DNA of 50,307 nucleotides from JAVBMU01 sp031551755 (GCA_031551755.1 JAVBNE010000099.1:1-50307); one strand, 5' to 3'; shown: positions 8,292-16,338, counted from the first letter of the stretch. The notes: generated by a model from the letters alone, not told the origin. Numbers and translations are program-made.

Positions 8292-9719
8292 TCATCCTCG
8301 AGCGGACGCGAGCTCTCCTTCGATGATGATCGGGGCTGGGTCGGAGATCCCGTAGATCGCGCTCTTCTCCTGCGCCAGCTCGTTGTCCGTGCCCAGCGAA
8401 ATGCCGGTCCGGTCCTTGAGCAGCAGGGTGGCGACGAAGGCGACGACCATGACGCTGCCGATGTAGAACACCACCGAGAGGGCGGTGCCGGTCCGTTGGA
8501 CCAGCCAGGTGGAGATCAGCGGGGCGAAGGCGCCACCGAGGACCGCACCCAGCGCATAGGTGATGGAGACGCCGGAGTAGCGGATCGAGGCGGGGAAGAG
8601 CTCGGCGAAGAATGCCGCCTGTGGTCCGTAGGTCAGGCCGTTGCCGATGGTGAACAAGGACAACGCAAGGAACATAAGCCACACATCGCCGGTGTTGATC
8701 AACGGGAAGAGCACCGGTAGCGCGGCGAGGAAAGCGATCCAGCCCAGGATGTAGGTCTTGCGTCGGCCGATCTTGTCCGAGAGGATGCCGCCGACGAACG
8801 TCATACACAGCCAGACGACGGCCGAACCCGCGACCGCCAGCAGGACCGGCGTCTTCTCCATCCCCACGAGCCCGCCCTCGTTGAGCGGGGTCGTCGCGTA
8901 CTTCTGCAGGTAGCCACCTGTGGTCATGTACCCGGCGGCGTTGTTCCCCGCGAACGTGGCCGCGGCCAGCAGCACCAAGAGCCAGGAGTACTTGAAGACC
9001 TGCACGATCGGCGCCTTGGTGGCACCCTTCTTCTCGGCCAGCTCGGTGAAGACCGGGCTCTCCTCAACCTTGCGGCGGACGATGAAGCCGACACCGACGA
9101 GGATCACGGAGAGCAGGAACGGCAACCGCCAGCCCCAGTCGAGGAACTGGTCTCCGGGAGAGACGACGCCGGTCATGAGGGCCAGGACGCCCGAGGCCAA
9201 CAGAAGGCCGAGCGGAACCCCGACCTGCGGGAACGCACCGTAGCGGCCGCGTTTGCCGTCGGGTGCGTGTTCGACGGCCATCAGGACCGCGCCACCCCAT
9301 TCGCCGCCGGTGGACAGGCCCTGCATGATCCGCAGAAAGATCAACAGGATCGGGGCAGCTATGCCGATCATGTCGTAGGTGGGCAGGCAGCCGATCAGGG
9401 TGGTCGAGGCGCCCATGAGGATGAGGGTCGCGACGAGCATGGCGCGGCGGCCGAGTCGGTCGCCGAAGTGGCCGGCCAGGAACGCCCCGAGCGGACGGAA
9501 CAGGAAGCTCACGCCGACGGTTGCGAAGGCCAACAGGGTGGCGACCTGGGGTCCGGCGGGCTTGAAGAACAGTTCGGTGAAGACCAGGCCGGCAGCACTG
9601 GCGTACAGGAAGAAGTCGTACCACTCGATGGTGGTCCCGATGACGGTGGCGAAGGCGACCCGTCGCAGCTCCCGGCCTTGTGCCCGCTCGGGGGTGGGTG
9701 TCGCAGCAGTGGTGGACAT
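8292..9719 (-). CDS. MFS transporter, metabolite:H+ symporter (MHS) family
   Basis: 475 residues with about 12 hydrophobic segments. MHS-family landmarks: TTIEWYDFFLYASAAG near the N-terminus, FLFRPLGAFLAGHFGDRLGRR (loop 2-3), RIMQGLSTGGEWGGA and GRRKTYILG. These carriers import dicarboxylates, shikimate, proline/betaine or aromatic acids with protons. The start at 9719 is chosen because AAGGAG lies nine bases upstream; the longer open frame to 9917 has no ribosome binding site. Its position beside hpaCB and the IclR gene suggests uptake of the substrate consumed by that pathway (inference). Confidence 0.88.
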   Translation of the reverse strand: MSTTAATPTPERAQGRELRRVAFATVIGTTIEWYDFFLYASAAGLVFTELFFKPAGPQVATLLAFATVGVSFLFRPLGAFLAGHFGDRLGRRAMLVATLILMGASTTLIGCLPTYDMIGIAAPILLIFLRIMQGLSTGGEWGGAVLMAVEHAPDGKRGRYGAFPQVGVPLGLLLASGVLALMTGVVSPGDQFLDWGWRLPFLLSVILVGVGFIVRRKVEESPVFTELAEKKGATKAPIVQVFKYSWLLVLLAAATFAGNNAAGYMTTGGYLQKYATTPLNEGGLVGMEKTPVLLAVAGSAVVWLCMTFVGGILSDKIGRRKTYILGWIAFLAALPVLFPLINTGDVWLMFLALSLFTIGNGLTYGPQAAFFAELFPASIRYSGVSITYALGAVLGGAFAPLISTWLVQRTGTALSVVFYIGSVMVVAFVATLLLKDRTGISLGTDNELAQEKSAIYGISDPAPIIIEGELASARG

Positions 9720-10165
9720 GAGCGAGAACTCCTTTGTCTCGAGGCAGATGCGCATGGTTCCGGGCCGGTTACGGCCCGAGAGCCAGTGACTCATATCGTG
9801 AACGACAACATATATGATCGATTGGAGTCTGACAATCGGAAGTGCAGGAGTCCGGTGCCGTGGGGTTCGGGGTGTGACTCTACAAAGGCCCCGTTCACGT
9901 CGGTGAACTGAGGACATCGGTCCACGACTTGACCATCGATCGCCCTGGTCACGTCCGCCCTCCCGCCGGTCCAGACAACGATGCCTATCTCATCGTGCGG
10001 GTCTCGGAAGAGCCGTATCCCCAATGACTCGGGTACCCGGACCGTTGTGCGGTCGGTGAGGATCGGCGCCAGCCGGGAGGCGTGTTCATCTCGCCATGTC
10101 AGGGGTCCGACGGTCCTGTGAAAATCAGTGGCCCTGCCCGCACGCCCTGGGACAAGATCCACCAC
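9720..10165. other. Intergenic region between transporter and rtcB
   Basis: About 445 bases between divergent genes. It should contain both promoters. AT-rich CATATATG lies at 9809-9816 and an inverted repeat CGATTG-8-CAATCG at 9819-9838, near where the transporter promoter is expected. A minus-strand frame from about 10110 to 9791 reads in a protein-like way (WTGGRADVTRAIDGQVVDRC) but has no start codon of its own outside rtcB; it may be a gene remnant. Confidence 0.4.
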
Positions 10166-11410
10166 ATGAACGGCAACTTCCCGGTCGAGCTGAGCGGCGC
10201 AGCCTCCCCCACGCTCATGTGGGCCAACGAACACGAGATCGAACCCGCCGCACTGACCCAGCTGCGGAACATCGCGGCCCTGCCGTGGGTGCACGGGGTG
10301 CGGGTCATGCCCGATGTCCACCTCGGTATGGGGGCCACCATCGGCTCCGTCATCGCTATGCGCGACGCGGTGTCACCCAATGCTGTCGGTGTCGACATCG
10401 GTTGCGGCATGATCGGGGTGCGGACCTCGTTGACCGCCGCTGACCTGCCAGATGACCTCGGTCCGCTGCGCGCCCGTATCGAGGCCGCCGTCCCCACCGG
10501 TTTCCACAAGCACGACGAGCCGGTGGACCTGCGTCGCATTCAGCCCATCGACTCCGACCCGGCTCGCCCCGATGGCCGGGTCACGGCGGCGCGGATGCGG
10601 TCGGCCGAGGCGTTCTGGGACCGTTTCGAGACTCTGCACCCCGGGGTGAGGCAGCTCCGTTCACGGGCATTGCGCCAGCTCGGAACACTGGGCGGTGGGA
10701 ACCACTTCATCGAACTGTGCACCGACACCGAGGATGTGGTCTGGCTACAGCTGCACTCCGGGTCGCGGAACATCGGCAAGGAACTGGCCGAGCGGCATGT
10801 GGGGATCGCCAAGGGACTGGACCACAATCAAGGACTGGTGGACCGGAACCTCGCCGTCTTCCTCGCGGGTACTCCGCAGATGGACGCCTATCTGAACGAC
10901 CTGTGGTGGGCCCAGGAGTACGCGGCGCAGTCACGTGACCTCATGATGACCCTGGTCTGCGATGCCGTCCGGCAGGAGTTCGCCGGTCGCCCGGTCACCT
11001 TCGAGCAGGCCGTCAACGTGCATCACAACTACGTCACCCGGGAGCAGATCGACGGTGCCGAGCTGATCGTGACCCGCAAGGGCGCGATTCGCGCGGGTGC
11101 CGGTGACCTTGGGCTCATCCCGGGGTCCATGGGTACCGGGTCGTATGTGGTGCGCGGGCTGGGAAACCCGCAGTCCTACTGGTCGGCGTCCCACGGCGCC
11201 GGACGTCGGATGTCCCGTTCCAAGGCGAAGAAGCAGTTCACCTTGGACGACCTCGCCGCCCAGACGGCCGGGGTCGAGTGCCGTAAGGACCAAGGTGTGC
11301 TGGACGAGATCCCGGGCGCCTACAAGGACCTGGAGTCGGTGATCGAGGCCCAGCACGACCTCGTCGAGGTGGTGCAGCGGCTGACGACGCTGCTCTGCGT
11401 CAAGGGGTAG
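10166..11410 (+). CDS. rtcB: RtcB-family RNA ligase
   Basis: 414 residues, very similar in length and motifs to the RtcB family: MPDVHLGMGATIGSV, VGVDIGCGM (metal-binding Cys), GGGNHFIEL, LHSGSRNIG, HHNYV, GSMGTGSYVVRGLGN and SHGAGR (guanylylated His region), ending in CVKG. RtcB joins 2',3'-cyclic-phosphate or 3'-phosphate RNA ends to 5'-OH ends using GTP and Mn2+, acting in tRNA repair or splicing. The ATG at 10166 gives the usual length; in-frame GTG at 10118 and ATG at 10082 would add 16 or 28 residues, and none has a strong ribosome binding site. No archease or RtcA gene is adjacent. Confidence 0.9.
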   Translation: MNGNFPVELSGAASPTLMWANEHEIEPAALTQLRNIAALPWVHGVRVMPDVHLGMGATIGSVIAMRDAVSPNAVGVDIGCGMIGVRTSLTAADLPDDLGPLRARIEAAVPTGFHKHDEPVDLRRIQPIDSDPARPDGRVTAARMRSAEAFWDRFETLHPGVRQLRSRALRQLGTLGGGNHFIELCTDTEDVVWLQLHSGSRNIGKELAERHVGIAKGLDHNQGLVDRNLAVFLAGTPQMDAYLNDLWWAQEYAAQSRDLMMTLVCDAVRQEFAGRPVTFEQAVNVHHNYVTREQIDGAELIVTRKGAIRAGAGDLGLIPGSMGTGSYVVRGLGNPQSYWSASHGAGRRMSRSKAKKQFTLDDLAAQTAGVECRKDQGVLDEIPGAYKDLESVIEAQHDLVEVVQRLTTLLCVKG

Positions 11411-11413
11411 GCG

Positions 11414-11467
11414 GACAACGACCCGAGGGGCGGCGACCGATGGGTCGCCGCCCCTCGGGTTGTTGTC
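11414..11467. terminator. Very long hairpin terminator after rtcB
   Basis: Stem of 25 pairs: 18 perfect pairs (11421-11438 with 11443-11460) around a GATG loop, extended outward by a G-U pair and six more pairs to 11414/11467. It lies a few bases after the rtcB stop codon. Confidence 0.9.
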
Positions 11468-11477
11468 GAGCGGTGTT

Positions 11478-11545
11478 CGAGTGCTGCACTTTCGGTCGAG
11501 TGCTGTAGTTCAAACCACAGCACTCGGCCAGAACCACAGCACTCG
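11478..11545. repeat. Fourfold 14-mer repeat element, locus A
   Basis: Two direct copies of a CGAGTGCTGTAGTT-like unit (11478, degenerate at its 3' half, and 11497-11510) are followed by two inverted copies (11513-11526 and 11532-11545). Copies within each pair are 19 bases apart and the halves are separated by two bases, making a 68-base imperfect palindrome. The same architecture occurs at 42092-42159. Both lie between convergent genes. Confidence 0.85.
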
Positions 11546-11591
11546 GCCAGGGGGCCGCGCACCAGCTGGCCGATGGCGTGGGTGCGCCGGG

Positions 11592-12659
11592 TCAGGCCCC
11601 GGCGCTCGGGCGCTTAGCCCTACGGTTCACGGTGTCGTCGTCGTCCGCGACTGAAACCGAGCCGGCGTCTGCGGCGTCTGCGGCGACTTCGGTGGCGTCC
11701 GCCATGGTGGCCTTGGCCTTGCTGGTCACCTTGGTGGTGGCCGACCGGGCGCGCGTGGAGGCCTTCTTGGTGGCTTCCTTGGCTGCGTCTTTGGCTTCCG
11801 CCACCTTCTCCGTCAGGTCCTCGCGAACATCGGCGACGCGCTCGGCGACCTTGTCAGTAGCTTCCTTCGACTTCGCAACGGCGGTCCCTGCGGCAACGCC
11901 AACAGCTTCGGCCGCATCTCCGACGGCGTCGCCCATCGCGTGCCGGGCTCCTTCGACGGTTGAGTCGAATCCGGTCGCTTCCTGCTCCCACGGTTCGGCC
12001 CACGGGTCGGTGGTCGGCTGGGCACGGCGGTAGAGCACATAGCTCGCGCCCGCGGCGGTCACACCGCCGACGATCCACCACAGCGCCTTGCCCTTGCTGT
12101 GTTTGGCGGCACCAGCAGCCGCCTCGGCCGCTGCACGGGCGGCGTCCTCACGGGCAGCAGCCTCTGCCACCTTGCGTGCGGCCTTGTCCAACTTCCCCTT
12201 AGCGGCCACGGCAGCCGAGTCAGCAGCCGCGGCGGTGGCCTCGGACGCGGATTCAGCAGCCCGGCGAGCAGCCTCGGATGCGCTCACGGCAGCGGCGTTG
12301 AATGAAGCGACGATCCGCGGCAGCACGTCGTCGACGAGCCGGTCGTGGGCGGTGTCGATCACCGGCGCGGCCTTGCCTGCTGCCTTCTCGACCCGCGGGG
12401 CGGATGCCTGGATGCCGTCGTGCCATGCCTTCTCGACCCGTGGCCGCAGCCACTCCAGGAAGGAGTCCACCCGCGGCGCGCCCCATTCCTTGGCCTGCCC
12501 GGCGGCATCCCTTGCCTGCCCGGCCAGATGGGTGGCTGTCGCCTGCGCCTTGGAACTGGCCAGCTCCAAGGCGGCGGCCAACTCGGCCGCGTGTTCCTTC
12601 AGCTTCTCTTTGTCGAGGCTCTCGAACGTTTCAATCGCGGCATGCGAGCGACGGCTCAT
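11592..12659 (-). CDS. Ala/Lys-rich coiled-coil protein with one membrane segment, function unknown
   Basis: 355 residues. The start at 12659 (MSRRSHAA) follows GGAG by six bases; an upstream in-frame ATG at 12671 lacks one. The N-terminal ~190 residues are dominated by Ala, Glu and Lys in heptad-like runs. One hydrophobic segment follows (around residues 195-215, WWIVGGVTAAGASYVLY), then an acidic stretch (DPWAEPWEQEATGFDS) and an Ala/Lys/Thr-rich tail reminiscent of apolipoprotein- or histone-H1-like repeats. The pattern suggests a membrane-tethered helical protein, possibly envelope- or stress-related. I do not recognise a specific family, and low-complexity composition makes homology unreliable. 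Confidence 0.75.
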   Translation of the reverse strand: MSRRSHAAIETFESLDKEKLKEHAAELAAALELASSKAQATATHLAGQARDAAGQAKEWGAPRVDSFLEWLRPRVEKAWHDGIQASAPRVEKAAGKAAPVIDTAHDRLVDDVLPRIVASFNAAAVSASEAARRAAESASEATAAAADSAAVAAKGKLDKAARKVAEAAAREDAARAAAEAAAGAAKHSKGKALWWIVGGVTAAGASYVLYRRAQPTTDPWAEPWEQEATGFDSTVEGARHAMGDAVGDAAEAVGVAAGTAVAKSKEATDKVAERVADVREDLTEKVAEAKDAAKEATKKASTRARSATTKVTSKAKATMADATEVAADAADAGSVSVADDDDTVNRRAKRPSAGA

Positions 12660-12781
12660 GGGGATCTCCACTGGTTCACGGATCTGTCACTTTGGTCCAC
12701 TCTGCCACCACGGTCCCGCCCATGCCAGGCTGGCGCGCGGTCAATCTTTGCGACATGTCGGCGCGTGCAAAGATGGAGTCC

Positions 12782-13321
12782 ATGTTCGCGACCCTCCACA
12801 CCACCTCCGGTGACATCCGCATCGAACTCTTGCCCGACCACGCTCCGAAGACCGTGGCGAACTTCGTCGGGTTGGCCACCGGCTCCACGTCTTGGACGGA
12901 CCCACGCACCGGGAACCAGCGCAACGACCCCTTCTACGACGGGCTGATCTTCCACCGGGTGATCGAGAATTTCATGATCCAAGGAGGCTGCCCGCTCGGC
13001 ACTGGTACCGGCGGACCGGGTTACACCTTCAACGACGAGATCCACCCGGAGCTCCAGTTCGACGGTCCCTACCTACTGGCCATGGCCAATGCGGGCAAGC
13101 GCCGCAACCCGGTGACGGGCGAGACCGAGGGCACCAACGGCTCCCAGTTCTTCATCTCGACGGCCGCGACGCCGTGGCTCAACGGTAAGCACACGATCTT
13201 CGGGCGCGTCGTTGACCCTGCCTCCCGCGCGGTGGTCGACGCGGTCGGCACCACCGCAACGCGTCCGGGTGACCGCCCGGTCGAGGACATCATCATCAAC
13301 TCGGTCACCATCGAGGACTGA
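12782..13321 (+). CDS. ppiA: Peptidyl-prolyl cis-trans isomerase, cyclophilin type
   Basis: 179 residues, a single cyclophilin domain with no signal peptide, so probably cytoplasmic. Catalytic and substrate-pocket motifs are present: FHRVIENFMIQGG (Arg and Phe of the active site), GSQFFIST and HTIFGRV. Start options are ATG at 12755, 12773 or 12782; 12782 gives the usual MFATLHTTSGDIRIEL beginning, although GGAG is only three bases away, so 12773 remains possible. It diverges from the Ala/Lys-rich gene and abuts the rhomboid gene. A cyclophilin upstream of a rhomboid gene and crgA is a common arrangement near the origin in Actinobacteria. Confidence 0.88.
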   Translation: MFATLHTTSGDIRIELLPDHAPKTVANFVGLATGSTSWTDPRTGNQRNDPFYDGLIFHRVIENFMIQGGCPLGTGTGGPGYTFNDEIHPELQFDGPYLLAMANAGKRRNPVTGETEGTNGSQFFISTAATPWLNGKHTIFGRVVDPASRAVVDAVGTTATRPGDRPVEDIIINSVTIED

Positions 13322-13401
13322 CCATCACCACCCCACCTTCCCCCTACGGCGCCACCGCGGGTGCGGCCGGCGTCCCGACGTGCCCGCGGCACCCGGACCG
13401 G

Positions 13402-14199
13402 GTGTCCTATGTGCGCTGCCAACGCTGTGGGCGTCCGGTGTGCCCCGAATGCCAGCGTCCTGCGGCCGTCGGGATTCAGTGTGTGGACTGTGTCCGGGAG
13501 ACGACGCGGGCGGCGCCGAAGGTGGGGTTGGGCGGCTCGGGGACCGGGCGGCCGGTGGTCACCTTGACGATCATCGGCCTGTGTGTGGTGAGCTGGCTGC
13601 TGCAGCGCACGGTCGGCGAACCGTGGACCGAGCAGTTGGTCTTCTCCCCCAGACTGGGTGATATCGAGCCCTACCGATTCCTGAGCACCGCATTCCTGCA
13701 CGCCGATAGCGTGATGCACATCCTGTTCAACATGTACGCCCTGTGGATCATGGGCTCGTTCCTGGAGCCCGTGCTTGGGCGCTGGCGATTCGCAGCGCTC
13801 TACGTGCTCTCCGCGATCGGTGGTTCGGTCGCTGTGTTGGTGCTCTCGGGCGGACCGGGCCATGACGACTGGTTCCGGGGGGCGGTCGGTGCCTCGGGCG
13901 CGGTTTTTGGCCTTTTTGGAGCCGCAGTCTTCGTGTTGTGGCGCATGCACCAGGGTCCAAGACGGCGCTCGGGCGTCCAACAGATGGTGGTGTTGATCGG
14001 AATCAACTTTGCGTTGGGCCTGATCATCCCCAATATTTCGTGGCAAGGGCACCTGGGAGGGCTGGTCACCGGGCTGCTGCTCGGCTTCGCCTACGCCTGG
14101 GCTCCGCATGAGCGCCGCAGCCTGGTCGGAGCTTCAGCGACCGTTGCTGTCGGGGTGGCGCTCATCGTCACTGCGGTGGCCTACTACGGGGCTGTCTGA
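13402..14199 (+). CDS. Rhomboid family intramembrane serine protease with N-terminal zinc-ribbon
   Basis: 265 residues from the first ordinary start codon, a GTG at 13402. Rhomboid motifs: HILFNMYALW in the second helix region, the catalytic Ser in GASGAVFGL (about residue 164) and the catalytic His in GHLGGLVTG (about residue 217); about six or seven membrane segments. The N-terminus is a Cys-rich B-box-like zinc ribbon (CQRCGRPVCPEC ... CVDC). Two expected ligands, CPRH, lie just upstream of 13402 in the same open frame, so the true start is probably near 13318-13324, overlapping the cyclophilin stop, where only CTG or ATC codons are available. Translation coupled to the cyclophilin gene is therefore likely. 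Confidence 0.85.
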   Translation: MSYVRCQRCGRPVCPECQRPAAVGIQCVDCVRETTRAAPKVGLGGSGTGRPVVTLTIIGLCVVSWLLQRTVGEPWTEQLVFSPRLGDIEPYRFLSTAFLHADSVMHILFNMYALWIMGSFLEPVLGRWRFAALYVLSAIGGSVAVLVLSGGPGHDDWFRGAVGASGAVFGLFGAAVFVLWRMHQGPRRRSGVQQMVVLIGINFALGLIIPNISWQGHLGGLVTGLLLGFAYAWAPHERRSLVGASATVAVGVALIVTAVAYYGAV

Positions 14200-14282
14200 C
14201 ACCAGCGTCCGATTTGTCGCGACGGTGGCCACCCGACCACCGTGACGCCACACGACCTAGCCCTGAAGGCCCCCAAGCGCTG

Positions 14283-14291
14283 TTATCCACA
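14283..14291 (+). other. Consensus DnaA box
   Basis: TTATCCACA, an exact match to the DnaA-binding 9-mer, in the convergent gap between rhomboid and crgA. A hairpin (14287-14293 with 14305-14311) overlaps it and may serve as a weak terminator. A single box is not an origin, but this gene neighbourhood is usually close to oriC. Confidence 0.4.
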
Positions 14292-14334
14292 GGACCGTGC
14301 ACACCCTGTGGGCCGAAAATACATAGCTGTAACT

Positions 14335-14625
14335 TTACTTCCATCGGGTGGTTAGGACAAAACCTGACAAAATCAAGGCAAAGCCAACCGCCAGATTCCA
14401 GGCGTGGATCGCCGGGATGGGCAACGAATTCGAACCACTGAGGTAGTAGGTGACGATCCAGGCCAAGCCGGCAATCATCAGTCCCAGGAACAACGGCACG
14501 AGCCACCGTGGATTGCCGGTTTGAGGTTTCGGCACACTGACGGCAGCCTTCTTGTCCTCCCGCTTGCTCGCCTGCGAGCCGGGATGCGACCCGGAAGCCT
14601 TATTGCGGGGTTTTGACTCGGGCAC
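14335..14625 (-). CDS. crgA: Cell division protein CrgA
   Basis: 96 residues, matching the CrgA family: a basic, disordered N-terminus, two membrane helices (WLVPLFLGLMIAGLAWIVTYYL and WNLAVGFALILSGFVL) joined by a short extracytoplasmic loop ending IPAIHAWN, and a short TTRWK tail. CrgA binds FtsZ, FtsQ and the penicillin-binding proteins and coordinates septal peptidoglycan synthesis in Actinobacteria. The GTG start at 14625 follows AGGAG by six bases. A 19-base palindrome lies just upstream of the ribosome binding site. It is transcribed away from the DUF881-sortase-trpG chain. Confidence 0.93.
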   Translation of the reverse strand: MPESKPRNKASGSHPGSQASKREDKKAAVSVPKPQTGNPRWLVPLFLGLMIAGLAWIVTYYLSGSNSLPIPAIHAWNLAVGFALILSGFVLTTRWK

Positions 14626-14645
14626 GACGGCTCCTGTCCAGAAAG

Positions 14646-14664
14646 GATCGTCACGGTGACGATC
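14646..14664. promoter_or_regulatory. Perfect palindrome upstream of crgA
   Basis: GATCGTCACGGTGACGATC: two perfect 9-base arms around one base. It is 20 bases upstream of the crgA start codon, outside its ribosome binding site, and within the divergent promoter region shared with the DUF881 gene. It could be an operator or a 5'-leader structure. Confidence 0.55.
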
Positions 14665-14791
14665 GGGTGGGAGTCCAGAGTAGTTCGGGTGGGCTGGCTG
14701 TGATCCCTGAACGTTCGGTGTCTAGGGTAGTAGGACTGAGAATAGGTGTGCACCGTGGGGGTGCGTGAGCGAATCGAGCGAGGAGGGTACT

Positions 14792-15523
14792 GTGCGGTGG
14801 TTTCCCACTTCGGTGCGCGGCGTTCGCGCCACCGTAGCCGTGGCACTCGTGCTCGCGCTCAGTGGCCTGATATTCACGGTGAGCGCCCGGCTGGCCAGCG
14901 GTGGTGGTCGCAACCCCGAGAATGTCGCCCAACTCGTCTCCCAGGAGTCCGACCGGGTGGCTCGCCTAACTGGTGAGATCGAGGCGCTTTCGGCAGAGAT
15001 CGACACCCTCGGCAACACCGGACACCCCAGTTCCGCGACCGGCACCCGGGTGGTGAATGAGGGGGTCGATGCGGGCACCGTGTCGGTGACCGGCCCCGGC
15101 CTGACCGTCTCGCTGGACGACGCCCCGCCGGATGCCACCTACGAAGACGGAATTCACCCGGATGACCTGGTGGTTCACCAGCAGGATCTCCAAGGCGTGA
15201 TCAACGCGTTGTGGGCGGGCGGCGCCGAGGCCATGACGCTCCAGGGCCAGCGGGTCACCGCGACGTCGGCATTCCGGTGCGCAGGGAACATCCTGCTCCT
15301 ACACGGGCGCGTCTATTCGCCGCCCTATGTGGTCTCCGCCATTGGGAATCCGACACTTCTTCAACAGGCTCTCGATGCGTCTCCCCAAGTCAACAGCTAC
15401 CGGCAGTGGGTGTCGGCCGTGAATCTGGGCTGGAGTGTGTCAGTGTCGGACTCGCTTAATCTGCCCCGCTATCAAGGAGTCCTCGACTTGAAGTACGCCC
15501 AGGCGATCGGTGAAGAGGGCTGA
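14792..15523 (+). CDS. DUF881 family membrane-anchored protein
   Basis: 243 residues. The GTG at 14792 is chosen because AGGAGGG lies four bases upstream; an in-frame GTG at 14765 has no such signal. A membrane anchor (VAVALVLALSGLIFTVSA) is followed by a coiled coil (QESDRVARLTGEIEALSAEIDTL) and the extracytoplasmic DUF881 domain (VSVTGPGLTVSLDDAP, GAEAMTLQGQRVTATSAFRC, PPYVVSAIGNP). DUF881 proteins are widespread next to division and cell-envelope genes of Gram-positive bacteria, function unresolved. The stop codon overlaps the start of the sortase gene (TGATG), so the two are translationally coupled. Confidence 0.88.
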   Translation: MRWFPTSVRGVRATVAVALVLALSGLIFTVSARLASGGGRNPENVAQLVSQESDRVARLTGEIEALSAEIDTLGNTGHPSSATGTRVVNEGVDAGTVSVTGPGLTVSLDDAPPDATYEDGIHPDDLVVHQQDLQGVINALWAGGAEAMTLQGQRVTATSAFRCAGNILLLHGRVYSPPYVVSAIGNPTLLQQALDASPQVNSYRQWVSAVNLGWSVSVSDSLNLPRYQGVLDLKYAQAIGEEG

Positions 15524-16338
15524 TGCCTGCCCACGTACGGCCGGAGCGCGCCGAGCCCACACACGGATTCTTCGCGGGACTGATCGGCGTGGTCGGCGAG
15601 TTGTTGATCACCGTGGGCGTAGTGCTCGGGCTCTTCGTTGTGTGGCAGCTGTGGTGGACTGATGTCGAGGCCGACCAGCGCCATGAGCAGATCGTGGCGG
15701 GACTGGATTGGGCGCCGGTGCCGACCAGGACCACCAGCGAGCACCGGGAGGAACCACCGGTCGCTGCCAAACCTGCCTACGGGGAGACGTTCGCGACCTA
15801 TTACGTCCCGGTGTTCGGCAAGAGCTACGAAGAACCGATCACCGAGGGGGTCAAGAAGAAGGAGGTCTTGGACCCCAAGGGGATCGGGCACTACGAGAAG
15901 ACGCAGATGCCCGGGGAGCTGGGAAATTTCGCGATCGCCGGTCACCGGACCACCTATGGGAAACCGTTCAACAAGATCGCCGATCTCAAGTCCGGCGATG
16001 CCTTGGTCGTGCGCATGAGCGACACCTGGTACGTCTACAAGGTGACCTCTCACGAGATCGTCAGCCCCAAGGACTTCGATGTGGTCTCACCGGTGCCGGA
16101 CACCAAATTCGGTGACCCGAATGTCAAGCGGGATAAGCGGTACATCACCATGACGGCATGTCACCCGATGTTCTCCGCCAAGGAGCGGTACATCGTCCAT
16201 GGCGAGCTCGACTATTGGGCACCCACCTCGGAGGGAATCCCGGCAGAGCTGGCTGACGCCGGTGTGCAGGTGACCGCGGGGAAGGGCAACAGCACCGCCG
16301 CGTCGGCAGGTGCGGCAGCATCGAACGGAGCGAACTGA
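15523..16338 (+). CDS. Class E sortase
   Basis: 271 residues: an N-terminal membrane segment (residues ~18-45), a variable linker, then the sortase barrel. The catalytic triad is visible: His141 in AGHRTTYG, Cys213 in TACHP and Arg222 in ERYIVHGEL. Class E sortases of Actinobacteria anchor proteins with LAXTG-type signals to the cell wall. An Ala/Ser/Gly-rich tail of about 25 residues follows the domain. It overlaps the DUF881 gene by one base and the following small gene by one base (TGATG both times), in a chain ending in trpG. No LAXTG substrate is obvious in this window. Confidence 0.92.
   Translation: MPAHVRPERAEPTHGFFAGLIGVVGELLITVGVVLGLFVVWQLWWTDVEADQRHEQIVAGLDWAPVPTRTTSEHREEPPVAAKPAYGETFATYYVPVFGKSYEEPITEGVKKKEVLDPKGIGHYEKTQMPGELGNFAIAGHRTTYGKPFNKIADLKSGDALVVRMSDTWYVYKVTSHEIVSPKDFDVVSPVPDTKFGDPNVKRDKRYITMTACHPMFSAKERYIVHGELDYWAPTSEGIPAELADAGVQVTAGKGNSTAASAGAAASNGAN

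Noticed and set aside
9893..9908. GTTCAC-4-GTGAAC palindrome as a third IclR-type site
   Set aside because: Arm spacing differs by one base from the two intergenic palindromes, and it lies about 175 bases from the transporter start; probably chance.
14283..14311. The region around the DnaA box as a replication origin
   Set aside because: Only one box, no AT-rich unwinding element and no dnaA or dnaN gene nearby.
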